Under the pieces are notes generated by a model. The model did no database searches. It saw nothing but the letters and a program-made list of their open reading frames with translations, and was not told the origin of the DNA. A stretch of 64,000 nucleotides of DNA. It comes from Escarpia spicata (Eukaryota; Annelida; Polychaeta; Sabellida; Siboglinidae). Each line of letters starts with the position of its first letter. Within the stretch, counting starts at the first letter, position 1. The stretch lies in assembly GCA_963995525.1 (NCBI GenBank), contig OZ023214.1, positions 59,391,980 through 59,455,979 on the forward strand, written 5' to 3'. This document shows positions 47,323 through 58,974 of this stretch, piece after piece. The position numbers and the translations under genes are program-made.

Positions 47323-47499
47323 TTCGATCAGTCAGGCCTCGGGATGCCTGATAAGAGCTACTACACCCGGGACGCAAATGACCCGGTGGTGGGGGCCTAC
47401 AAGACATTCATAGGCTCCATCGCCAGGCTGCTCGGGGCGAACAGGAATGTCGACGACTTCGTCCACAAAACGTTCGCCTTCGAGAAGCGTCTTGCACAA
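47323..47499 (+). CDS. M13 peptidase exon (FDQSGLG segment)
   Basis: The acceptor is TTGCAG at 47317-47322 and the donor is GTAAGT at 47500. The exon encodes 59 whole codons, including FDQSGLGMPDKSYYT, the family's (I/L)DQSGLGLP...YY block. YKTFIGSIARLLGA and the helix HKTFAFEKRLAQ follow. It starts in phase 0, whereas the first exon ends in phase 1, so at least one intervening exon of length 3n+2 is missing between them. The Met at residue 8 is internal and not a start. Confidence 0.92.
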
Positions 47500-47550
47500 G
47501 TAAGTATCACGTGGCCCGAGGGCAACTTAGCCATATAGCAAGGGTTGAAG

Positions 47551-49872
47551 AAGGATACATAACAATGGATAAGTAAGCTACATAACATGAGTTATAGTAG
47601 GCTACATAACAATGGATAAGTAGGCTACATAACATGAATAGTAGTAGGCTACATAACAATGGACAAGTAGGCTACATAACATGAATAGTAGTAGGCTACA
47701 TAACAATGGATAAGTAGGCAACATAACATGAGTTGTAGTAGGCTACATAACAATGGATAAGTAGGCTACATAACATGAGTTGTAGTAGGCTACATAACAA
47801 TGGATAAGTAGGCTACATAACATGAGTTGTAGTAGGCTACATAAAAATGGATAAGTAGGCTACATAACGTGAGTTGTAGTAGGCTACATAACAATGGATA
47901 AGTAGGCTACATAACATGAGTTGTAGTAGGCTACATAACAATGGATAAGTAGGCTACATAACGTGAGTTGTAGTAGGCTACATAACAATGGATAAGTAGG
48001 CTACATAGCGTGAGTTGTAGTAGGCTACATAACAATGGATAAGTAGGCTACATAACGTGAGTTGTAGTAGGCTACATAACAATGGACAAGTAGGCTACAT
48101 AACATGAGTTGTAGTAGGCTACATAACAATGGACAAGTAGGCTACATAACATGAGTTGTAGTAGGCTACATAACAATGGATTCGTAGGTTACATAACATG
48201 AATAGTAGTAGGCTACATAACAATGGACAAGTAGGCTACATAACATGAGTTGTAGTAGGCTACATAACAATGGATAAGTAGGCTACATAACGTGAGTTGT
48301 AGTAGGCTACATAACAATGGATTAGTAGGCTACATAACGTGAGTTGTAGTAGGCTACATAACAATGGATAAGTAGGCTACATAACGTGAGTTGTAGTAGG
48401 CTACATAACAATGGATAAGTAGGCTACATAACGTGAGTTGTAGTAGGCTACATAACAATGGATAAGTAGGCTACATAACATGAGTTGTAGTAGGCTACAT
48501 AACAATGGACAAGTAGGCTACATAACATGAGTTGTAGTAGGCTACATAACAATGGACAAGTAGGCTACATAACATGAGTTGTAGTAGGCTACATAACAAT
48601 GGATAAGTAGGCTACATAACATGAGTTGTAGTAGGCTACATAACAATATATAAGTAGGCTACATAACGAGAGTTGTAGTAGGCTACATAACAATGGATAA
48701 GTAGGCTACATAACGTGAGTTGTAGTAGGCTACATAACAATGGATAAGTAGGCTACATAACGTGAGTTGTAGTAGGCTACATAACAATGGATAAGTAGGC
48801 TACATAACGTGAGTTGTAGTAGGCTACATAACAATGGATAAGTAGGCTACATAACGTGAGTTGTAGAAGGCTACATAACAATGGATAAGTAGGCTACATA
48901 ACGTGAGTTGTAGTAGGCTACATAACAATGGACAATTAGGCTACATAACATGAGTTGTAGTAGGCTACATAACAATGGATAAGTAGGCTACATAACATGA
49001 ATAGTAGTAGGCTACATAACAATGGACAAGTAGGCTACATAACATGAGTTGTAGTAGGCTACATAACAATGGACAAGTAGGCTACATAACATGAGTTGTA
49101 GTAGGCTACATAACAATTTGATAAGTAGGCTACATAACGTGAGTTGTAGTAGGCTACATAACAATGGATAAGTAGGCTACATAACGTGAGTTGTAGTAGG
49201 CTACATAACAATGGATAAGTAGGCTACATAACATGAGTTGTAGTAGGCTACATAACAATGGATAAGTAGGCTACATAACGTGAGTTGTAGTAGCTTCATA
49301 ACAATGGATAAGTAGGCTACATAACGTGAGTTGTAGTAGGCTACATAACAATGGATAAGTAGGCTACATAACATGAGTTGTAGTAGGCTACTTAACAATT
49401 GATAAGTAGGCTACATAACATGAGTTGTAGTAGGCTACATAACAGTGGATAAGTAGGCTGCATAACATGAATTGTAGTAGGCTACATAACAATGGATAAG
49501 TAGGCTACAAAACATGAGTTGTAGTAGGCTACATAACAGTGGATAAGTAAGCTACATAACATGAATAGTAGTAGGCTACGTAACAATGGATAAGTAGGCT
49601 ACATAACGTGAGTTGTAGTAGGCTACATAACAACGGATAAGTAGGCTACATAACATGAGTTGTAGTAGGCTACATAACAATGGATAAGTGGGCTACATAA
49701 CATGAGTTGTAGTAGGCTACATAACAATGGATAAGTAGGCTACATAACGTGAGTTGTAGTAGGCTACGTAATATTGGATGAAGTAGGTTACTTACCATGG
49801 GTTGAAATATGCTACATAACATGGGTTGAAATCGGCTACCCAGCATGGGATGTAGTAGGCTACATAAATAGG
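47551..49872. repeat. 47-bp dimeric minisatellite, ~50 copies
   Basis: The unit of 47 bp consists of two related halves of 23 and 24 bp, each starting GTAGGCTACATAACA, followed by ATGGATAA or TGAGTTGTA. Variants ACATGAG/ACGTGAG and GGATAAG/GGACAAG alternate in blocks, which suggests duplication of groups of units. The array starts about 50 bases after the M13 exon donor. The last copies decay. Confidence 0.96.
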
Positions 49873-50536
49873 TGTATGTTTTGCAGATAATTATTTATGG
49901 TTCATATTGGCCTACTGACGTGTAGCAGGGAATGTGGCCTAACTGTCCACCTGTAGGCCCTACCGCAGAGAATATGGTCTAACTGTCCACCTGTAGGCCC
50001 TACCGCATTACGTCTGAATAATTCATAGTTCGTCTCGTACTTATTGATACATGTTTTTTCCACATTTCCATTAGCTAAAAATACTGAAACTTCAACAGCG
50101 CCTAAATCCTAACCCAACAGCTGAGTCGCACCAACACGGAATCGTTAATCACGACATCAGGAATAGTGATGCGCAGAGGTCACTGGCAGAGCGAGGGACC
50201 GCCGACGAAAATGCAATATAGAACAAACAAGTGTTGAGACTTTAGCGGCAGGTAGATTTTGTTTCAGTAAAGACGCGCTTGCCCTGTTTGAGCGTCGCGT
50301 TGAGAAAACAATCAGTTTTGAAAAAGATGATCTGAATTGCTTGTTTTAAAGGTGCATGATACTGCCAAATATGGTAGTTTCTGTGTTGATAAAGTACAAG
50401 GGGGACCTTTGAAAGATATCACACACGTAACCAAAAGTCAATGTAAATATTTACATAAGAAACGAAAGGCCTTGGGTACCAGATGCACGAGACAATAAAT
50501 GAGCACTCATTGGTATTTAGATAAGACTCGTTAAAC
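49873..50536. other. Intron sequence, nothing recognised
   Basis: Unique M13 intron sequence. It contains one short direct repeat (CTAACTGTCCACCTGTAGGC at about 49938 and 49979). No gene. Confidence 0.55.
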
Positions 50537-51184
50537 AATGTTGGACGTAGTAGTGAGTGGTAATAATGTTGGACGTAGTAGTAAGTGGTAATAATGTTGG
50601 ACGTAGTAGTGAGTGGTAATAATGTTGGACGTAGTAGTGAGTGGTAATAATGTTGGACGTAGTAGTGAGTGGTAATAATGTTGGACGTAGTAGTGAGTGG
50701 TAATAATGTTGGACGTAGTAGTGAGTGGTAATAATGTTGGACGTAGTAGTGAGTGGTAATAATGTTGGACGTAGTATTGAGTGGTAATAATGTTGGACGC
50801 AGTAGTGAATGCTAATAATGTTGGACGCAGTAGTAAGTGGTAATAATGTTGGACGTAGTAGTGAGTGGTAATAATGTTGGACGTAGTAGTGAGTGGTAAT
50901 AATGTTGGACGTAGTAGTGAGTGGTAATAATGTTGGACGTAGTAGTGAGTGGTAATAATGTTGGACGTAGTAGTGAGTGGTAGTAGTGTTGGACGCAGTA
51001 GTAAGTGGTAATAATGTTGGACGCAGTAGTGAGTGGTAATAATGTTGGAAGCAGTAGTGAGTGGTAATAATGTTGGACGTAGTAGTGAGTGGTAATAATG
51101 TTGGACGTAGTAGTGAGTGGTAATAATGTTGGACGTAGTAGTGAGTGGTAATAATGTTGGACGTAGTAGTAAGTGGTAATAATG
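50537..51184. repeat. 28-bp minisatellite, ~23 copies
   Basis: The unit is GTAATAATGTTGGACGTAGT plus AGTGAGTG. It is highly uniform, with variants ACGCAG and TAAGTGG. The minus strand lacks stops in one frame (a run of His/Tyr/Leu/Thr), an artefact. Confidence 0.97.
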
Positions 51185-51612
51185 AAGGCGGCGAATGACC
51201 AATAGTTCTTATATTATCTTAGCCATAGATAGACGAAGAAATCGACGGAGACCTAGCTTGTAATACGAGTTGAATACTTGAGACATATGTTGGCGGAAGC
51301 TGAGGTCGCTATTAAACATAACACCTGGAGTATGAACGGTGTATGATGTGAATAATGCGTCACTTCCAAGCAATTTAACCGAACATTGATGACTCTATTT
51401 TGTGGTTGTTTCATGTTAATAATACGGTCTGTTTTTGCTTTTATTGAGCTTAAGCTTACTTGCTTCTATCCATAACAACACTCTAGCGAGGCAGATAGAA
51501 ATTCCTGTCGTTCTGATTACTAGAGCAGGCCCGTAGGCTGGGGACGCGATGGGTCTCTCGCTGAGGCAAAAAGTTGCGCTCGCGGGAAAGAGTTTCGCAC
51601 GGAGAGGAGGTG
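51185..51612. other. Intron sequence, nothing recognised
   Basis: Unique M13 intron sequence without recognisable features. Confidence 0.5.
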
Positions 51613-51780
51613 TTTGGGAGCCTCAAGGGGCTGTGGTGTTGGATGTCTCAAGGGGCTGTGGTGTTGGATGTCTCAAGGGGCTGTGGTGTTGGATGTCTCA
51701 AGGGGCTATGGTGTTGGATGTCTCAAGGGGCTGTGGTGTTGGATGTCTCAAGGGGCTGTGGTGTTGGATGTCTCAAGGGA
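51613..51780. repeat. 25-bp repeat, ~6.5 copies
   Basis: The unit of 25 bp contains TCAAGGGGCTGTGGTGTTGG. Copies are nearly identical. Related diverged phrases (GGGAGCC...) continue to about 51870. Confidence 0.95.
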
Positions 51781-52213
51781 GTGCATTTGAATTTTTGGGA
51801 GCCCCCTGGTGTGCAGTTGGAGGTTCCAAGGAGATTCAATTGGAGGTTTTGTGGGAGCCTGCAATAGTAGGATGTCGAACAGTGCACACACACCCTGAAC
51901 AAATCAACCACGCTTCGGGCCTGGAAAGTAATAAACTAGACATTGGATATACTGTATAAACGTGGGTGTTAATAGCGTACGGGGAGGCTGGTGTTATGAG
52001 AAGTGATGACTTAGCCAAGGGACGTATCGTATTAACACAACCGGACCAAGAACGGATCCTTGTGGGACCTCGAACAGAGGGTGTTGTAGGTTAGAAAGTC
52101 AACCAAATATGTTTATCCATTGGTGTCTGCCAGAAATATCCATGGACGCGTTGTAAAAGGATTGAAAGATCGATCGTATCGAAATGTAATAATGGGAGAG
52201 CAGTGATGCTGTT
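51781..52213. other. Intron sequence, nothing recognised
   Basis: Unique sequence of the M13 intron between two arrays. No coding or RNA feature supported. Confidence 0.5.
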
Positions 52214-53143
52214 ATTGTCCCTGGCATACACCACTGTGTATCTTGTCCCTGGCATACACCACTGTGTATCTTGTCCCTGGCATACACCACTGTGTATCTT
52301 GTCCCTGGCATACACCACTGTGTATCTTGTCCCTGGCATGTACTACTGTGTATCTCGTCCCTGGCATACACCACTGTGTATCTCGTCCCTGGCATACACC
52401 ACTGTGTATCTCGTCCCTGGCATACACCACTGTGTATCTCGTCCCTGGCATACACCACTGTGTATCTTGTCCCTGGCATACACCACTGTGTATCTTGTCC
52501 CTGGCATACACCACTGTGTATCTTGTCCCTGGCATGTACTACTGTGTATCTCGTCCCTGGCATACACCACTGTGTATCTCGTCCCTGGCATACACCACTG
52601 TGTATCTCGTCCCTGGCATACACCACTGTGTATCTCGTCCCTGGCATACACCACTGTGTATCTTGTCCCTGGCATACACCACTGTGTATCTTGTCCCTGG
52701 CATACACCACTGTGTATCTTGTCCCTGGCATACACCACTGTGTATCTTGTCCCTGGCATACACCACTGTGTATCTCGTCCCTGGCATACACCACTGTGTA
52801 TCTTGTCCCTGGCATACACCAATGTGTATCTTGTCCCTGGCATACACCACTGTGTACCTCGTCCCTGGCATACACCACTGCGTATCTCGTCCATGGCATA
52901 CATCTATGTGTATCTTGTCCCTGGCATACACAACTGTGTATCTTGTCCCTGGCATACACCACTGTGTATCTTGTCCCTGGCATACACAACTGTATATCTT
53001 GTCCCTGGCATACACAACTGTGTATCTTGTCCCTGGCATACACAACTGTATATCTTGTCCCTGGCATACACAACTGTGTATCTTGTCCCTGGCATACACA
53101 ACTGTATATCTTGTCCCTGGCATGCACCACTGTGTATCTTCAG
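52214..53143. repeat. 28-bp minisatellite, ~33 copies
   Basis: The unit is CTTGTCCCTGGCATACACCA plus CTGTGTAT. The C/T variant TCTCGTCC/TCTTGTCC and CACAACTG/CACCACTG occur in blocks, and one variant with GTACTACTG occurs at about 52340 and 52536. That is a distance of 196 bp (7 units) and indicates an internal duplication. Since 28 is not divisible by 3, ORFs arise from a lack of stops in all three frames. Confidence 0.97.
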
Positions 53144-53496
53144 AAGATAAGTTTTGGTGGTGTGTAATCGTTTATGTGCATACTGCAGTATGTACGATTC
53201 TTATAAATGTATTAATGAAGGCGTTTAACAACATTTTCCAATTCAATAGACAACAAGCTGACATTAGAGGTAGGGTGATAATGCATTCGACCAGTGTTCG
53301 CTTCTCAATCAAGCGATTAACAAGTGTTTATTAAAAAATTTCTGGAGTAGCACCAAGTCGCATTACAAGTTTATAATAATAGGAGATACTCTAACAGTAA
53401 ACACTAATTCATCAATGCGGTACTTTTGGTAAGAGTTGCAGATTGGTCTAGATTGCACGATTTATTAGTATATATATATTTTTAAACATACGCGTA
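53144..53496. other. Intron sequence, nothing recognised
   Basis: Short unique stretch of M13 intron, AT-rich. Confidence 0.5.
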
Positions 53497-56400
53497 ACTG
53501 CAGTGGAATATGGATGTAACTGCAGTGGAATATGGGTGTAACTACAGTGGAATATGGGTGTAACTGCAGTGGAATATGGGTGTAACTGCAGTGGAATATA
53601 GGTGTAACTGCAGTGGAATATGGGTGTAACTGCAGTGCAATATGGGTGTAACTGCAGTGCAATATAGGTGTAACTGCAGTGGAATATGGGTGTAACTGCA
53701 GTGCAATATGGGTGTAACTGCAGTGCAATATGGGTGTAACTGCAGTGCAATATGGGTGTAACTGCAGTGCAATATGGGTGTAACTGGAGTGGAATATGGG
53801 TGTAACTGCAGTGGAATATGGGTGTAACTGCAGTGCAATATGGGTGTAACTGCAGTGCAATATGGGTGTAACTGCAGTGTAACATAGGTGTAATTGCAGT
53901 GTGTGATATGCAGACTAAAATGCAGTGCCACATAAGTTTAACATAGGTGTAACTGCTGTGTAACACAGGTATAACTGCAGTATAATACATGTGTAACTGC
54001 AGTATAACATAGGTGTAACTGCTGTGTAACACAGGTGTAAATGCAGTATAACACAGGTGTAAATGCAGTATAACACAGGTGTAACTGCAGTATAACACAT
54101 GTGTAACTGCAGTGTAACACATGTGTAACTGCAGTGTAACACATGTGTAACTGGCGTATAACACAGGTGTAACTGCAGTATAACACAGGTGTAACTGGCG
54201 TATACCACAGGTGTAACTGGCGTATACCACAGGTGTAATTGGCGTATAACACAGGTGTAACTGCAGTATAACACAGGTGTAACTGCAGTATAACACAGGT
54301 GGAACTGCAGTGTAACACAGGTGTAACTGCAGTATAACACAGGTGGAACTGCAGTATAACACAGGTGTAACTGCAGTGTAACACAGGTGTAACTGCAGTA
54401 TAACACATGTGTAACTGCAGTGTAACACATGTGTAACTGCAGTGTAACACAGGTGTAACTGCAGCATAACACAGGTGTAACTGGCGTATACCACAGGTGT
54501 AATTGGCGTATAACACAGGTGTAACTGCAGTATAACACAGGTGTAACTGCAGTATAACACAGGTGGAACTGCAGTGTAACACAGGTGTAACTGCAGTATA
54601 ACACAGGTGTAACTGCAGTGTAACACAGGTGTAACTGCAGTATAACACAGGTGGAACTGGCGTATAACACAGGTATAACTGCAGTGTAACACAGGTGTAA
54701 CTGCAGTGTAACACAGGTGGAACTGCAGTATAACACAGGTGTAACTGGCGTATAACACAGGTGTAACTGCAGTGTAACACAGGTGTAACTGCAGTATAAC
54801 ACAGGTGTAACTGGCGTATAACACAGGTGTAACTGCAGTATAACACAGGTGTAACTGCAGTATAACACAGGTGGAACTGCAGTGTAACACAGGTGTAACT
54901 GCAGTATAACACAGGTGTAACTGCAGTATAACACAGGTGTAATTGCAGTATAACACAGGTGTAACTGCAGTATAACACAGGTGGAACTGCAGTGTAGCAT
55001 AGGTGTAATTGCAGTGTAACACAGGTGTAACTGCAGTGTAACACAGGTGTAACTACAGTATAACACAGGTGGAACTGCAGTGTAGCATAGGTGGAACTGC
55101 AGTGTAACACAGGTATAACTGCAGTATAACACAGGTGTAACTGCAGTATAACACAGGTGTAACTGCAGTATAACACAGGTGTAACTGCAGTATAACACAG
55201 GTGGAACTGCAGTGTAGCATAGGTGGAACTGCAGTGTAACACAGGTGTAACTGCAGTATAACAGAGGTGTAACTGCAGTATAACACAGGTGTAACTGCAG
55301 TATAACAGAGGTGTAACTGCAGTATAACACAGGTGTAACTGCAGTATAACAGAGGTGTAACTGCAGTATAAAACAGGTGTAACTGCAGTATAACAGAGGT
55401 GTAACTGCAGTATAACACAGGTGTAACTGCAGTATAACACAGGTGTAACTGCAGTATAACACAGGTGTAACTGCAGTATAACAGAGGTGTAACTGCAGTG
55501 TAACACAGGTGTAACTGCAGTATAACAGAGGTGTAACTGCAGTATAACACAGGTGGAACTGCAGTATAACACAGGTGGAACTGCAGTGTAACACAGGTGT
55601 AACTGCAGTATAACAGAGGTGTAACTGCAGTATAACACAGGTGGAACTGCAGTATAACACAGGTGGAACTGCAGTGTAACACAGGTGTAACTGCAGTATA
55701 ACAGAGGTGTAACTGCAGTATAACACAGGTGTAACTGCAGTATAACAGAGGTGTAATTGCAGTATAACACAGGTGTAACTGCAGTATAACAGAGGTGTAA
55801 CTGCAGTGTAACACAGGTGTAACTGCAGTATAACAGAGGTGTAACTGCAGTATAACACAGGTGTAACTGCAGTATAACAGAGGTGTAACTGCAGTGTAAC
55901 ACAGGTGTAACTGCAGTATAACAGAGGTGTAACTGCAGTATAACACAGGTGAAACTGCAGTGTAACACAGGTGTAACTGCAGTATAACAGAGGTGTAACT
56001 GCAGTATAACAGAGGTGTAACTGCAGTGTAACACAGGTGTAACTGCAGTATAACAGAGGTGTAATTGCAGTATAACACAGGTGTAACTGCAGTATAACAC
56101 AGGTGGAACTGCAGTGTAGCATAGGTGTAATTGCAGTGTAACACAGGTGTAACTGCAGTGTAACACAGGTGTAACTACAGTATAACACAGGTGGAACTGC
56201 AGTGTAGCATAGGTGGAACTGCAGTGTAACACAGGTATAACTGCAGTATAACACAGGTGTAACTGCAGTATAACACAGGTGTAACTGCAGTATAACACAG
56301 GTGTAACTGCAGTATAACACAGGTGGAACTGCAGTGTAGCATAGGTGGAACTGCAGTGTAACACAGGTGTAACTGCAGTATAACAGAGGTGTAACTGCAG

Positions 56401-57222
56401 TATAACACAGGTGTAACTGCAGTATAACAGAGGTGTAACTGCAGTATAACACAGGTGTAACTGCAGTATAACAGAGGTGTAACTGCAGTATAAAACAGGT
56501 GTAACTGCAGTATAACAGAGGTGTAACTGCAGTATAACACAGGTGTAACTGCAGTATAACACAGGTGTAACTGCAGTATAACACAGGTGTAACTGCAGTA
56601 TAACAGAGGTGTAACTGCAGTGTAACACAGGTGTAACTGCAGTATAACAGAGGTGTAACTGCAGTATAACACAGGTGGAACTGCAGTATAACACAGGTGG
56701 AACTGCAGTGTAACACAGGTGTAACTGCAGTATAACAGAGGTGTAACTGCAGTATAACACAGGTGGAACTGCAGTATAACACAGGTGGAACTGCAGTGTA
56801 ACACAGGTGTAACTGCAGTATAACAGAGGTGTAACTGCAGTATAACACAGGTGTAACTGCAGTATAACAGAGGTGTAATTGCAGTATAACACAGGTGTAA
56901 CTGCAGTATAACAGAGGTGTAACTGCAGTGTAACACAGGTGTAACTGCAGTATAACAGAGGTGTAACTGCAGTATAACACAGGTGTAACTGCAGTATAAC
57001 AGAGGTGTAACTGCAGTGTAACACAGGTGTAACTGCAGTATAACAGAGGTGTAACTGCAGTATAACACAGGTGGAACTGCAGTGTAACACAGGTGTAACT
57101 GCAGTATAACAGAGGTGTAACTGCAGTATAACAGAGGTGGAACTGCAGTGTAACACAGGTGTAACTGCAGTATAACAGAGGTGTAACTGCAGTGTAGCAC
57201 AGGTGGAACTGCAGTGTAATGA
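53497..57222. repeat. 22-bp array of ~170 copies with a 1,122-bp higher-order duplication
   Basis: Left part (to about 53880): unit GTGTAACTGCAGTGGAATAT plus GG. After a short irregular stretch at 53880-53940 the unit becomes GTGTAACTGCAGTATAACAC plus AG. Variants (GTGGAACTG, GTATAAC, CAGAGG, GGCGTATA) mark the units. The segment from about 55041 is repeated after exactly 1,122 bp (51 units): marker AACTACAG at 55051 and 56173, TGTAGCAT at 55081 and 56203, TAAAACAGG at 55369 and 56491. Minus-strand ORFs of over 1,000 codons (CYTAVTPVL...) are artefacts. Confidence 0.97.
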
Positions 57223-57864
57223 GTGTAAGGAGAACGAGTTAGTCGCCATAGTTGTTTGAGGTATTGGCTACAATTTTTTTTGTAGAAGACGACGATGACA
57301 TCCATAATAATGGAGGTCGAATTTATGCACTTATGTAGTGTGTTTTTTGGTCACGTTTCTGGACAATTTTCCGTACTGACGCATATAACATTTCCAGATA
57401 CAGATAGCGAAATGTAAATTGCCTCATAACTGAGATATCGAGGCGAGCGAATAACTGAACCTTTGACATTTTCGGGACTGGCTAGAGTGATGGCAAGAGA
57501 CAAACCAGACGGAGAAGTATCGGCAGTATAGACTGTTGTAGGACGGAACATGGTTTAGCCCAGGATTAATGGAAACACGTGCAAGCGTGAGGATAAGTGA
57601 CAACGTAAACAACGGACACATACCTGAGTTCATATACAAGTACCAGTGTGTGCACATACGGGCAAGATGGGTATAAAACTGACATTTCTATAAAGCTTAC
57701 TCGAGTTATGTTGTTGATTACTTCCCAGGGTGCTGATAGACATAACAAATATTATTACATAAAATAGACAGCCTTTATTCCGAAACAATGTAAGCAACTA
57801 TATCAAACATATATTAAACATTATGGGAATGGCATGACTAACATTTCATTAGGCAAACCAAAGT
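57223..57864. other. Intron sequence, nothing recognised
   Basis: Unique M13 intron sequence upstream of the next exon. No feature supported. Confidence 0.5.
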
Positions 57865-57972
57865 TTGCGCGCGCGCACACACACACACACACCACACACA
57901 CGCACACATACACGCACACACTCACACACACCACACACACGCACCCCCCCCCCCCCACACACACGCACACAC
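57865..57972. repeat. CA-rich tract with poly-C
   Basis: An interrupted ACAC/GCAC tract with a run of about 13 C near 57945. It ends about 40 bases before the acceptor of the M13 exon at 58015. Confidence 0.9.
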
Positions 57973-58014
57973 CGTAGATATTGTAGACCTAGCAACAGTG
58001 ACATTTGGTTTCAG

Positions 58015-58107
58015 TTGCACATGGCAGCAGATTCCAACCTAAGAAGTAACCCTGAGGCGATGTACAACATCGTCACCATCCATGAACTGCAGACCATTGC
58101 CAGCAGT
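58015..58107 (+). CDS. M13 peptidase exon
   Basis: The acceptor is GTTTCAG at 58008-58014 and the donor is GTGAGT at 58108. It encodes 31 whole codons, LHMAADSNLRSNPEAMYNIV and TIHELQTIASS. This fits the M13 segment in which the (Y/I)(N/H)KM(S/T)I.ELQ motif follows the helix carried by the preceding exon. Both ends are in phase 0, matching exon 47323-47499. The exon is separated from it by 10.5 kb of intron filled by five arrays. Confidence 0.88.
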
Positions 58108-58974
58108 GTGAGTACATATCAACGTGGGTTCTGTATGTACGCATTAAAAAAACCGTCAAAACTGCAGAAATTTAGTTTTTCGTTAAAAATGGAATTATTT
58201 CAATTGATGTCAATGCTCACAAGTGGAATAGCAAGAAGACGACATAGTTAGATTTATGAATACATAACAACATAACAACATAACAACATAACAAGATAAC
58301 GTTAGGAGTCATTATTAGATCACGTGTTTTTGTATTATGTAATTTATCTAAATACAAACTGGGTCGTTAGTATAATGAAACAATGCAACAATGACGTCAT
58401 ACTGTATGCATGAATGTGCATAGCAAGCGGACCCAACCCATTTGTCAGTAGCAGTTTTAGAAATGATTAGTAAGCATGGTATCTTATGATTTACTGTAGA
58501 ACAACGCAAGTACAGAAGTGCTTGTTTCATCTGTAGATTTTCGTTATGATGTATTAATAAAAAGAATAATGCTATTAGAAGACAAGAAGACGCAGAACTT
58601 TTTATGGTGAAACAGTGTAGTGTTTATAGTGAATGCGATCTTCTGCAATGTTCGACCAGTCTCGGCTGTTTGTTCTTCAGCTAGGTCTTTCTGGCCACTG
58701 CCATTTTTATTTCCGTTTTCTCTTCTCTGTCAACAACATTCTTCTTTTCTGTTTCCACGATTGTTTTGTCTAATGTTTCGTCACTCATTCTCTGCGTGTC
58801 TGTGTGTCTTGCCCATGGCAATATTCTCTCAACTAACTTGAAAACGTTTCACGTGGGACATTTATTATGTATATTATTAATGCTGTAGATTTGATAACAA
58901 TCGACCGAGATTAATGACAAATATTATTTTTGAAAAACCTTTAATCTCAAATTCTGGAACCAATATAACAAAAG
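58108..58974. other. Intron sequence, nothing recognised
   Basis: Unique AT-rich M13 intron sequence with a short ACATAACA repeat at 58262-58297. No coding feature. Confidence 0.5.

Noticed and set aside
52099..53334. Overlapping long frames on both strands in the 28-bp array
   Set aside because: The unit lacks stops on both strands. It is intronic to the M13 gene.
53448..57249. Minus-strand frames of up to 1,100 codons (CYTAVTPVL repeats)
   Set aside because: The 22-bp unit lacks stops in all minus frames, so three overlapping giant frames arise at once. No start context, splice sites or family supports a gene.
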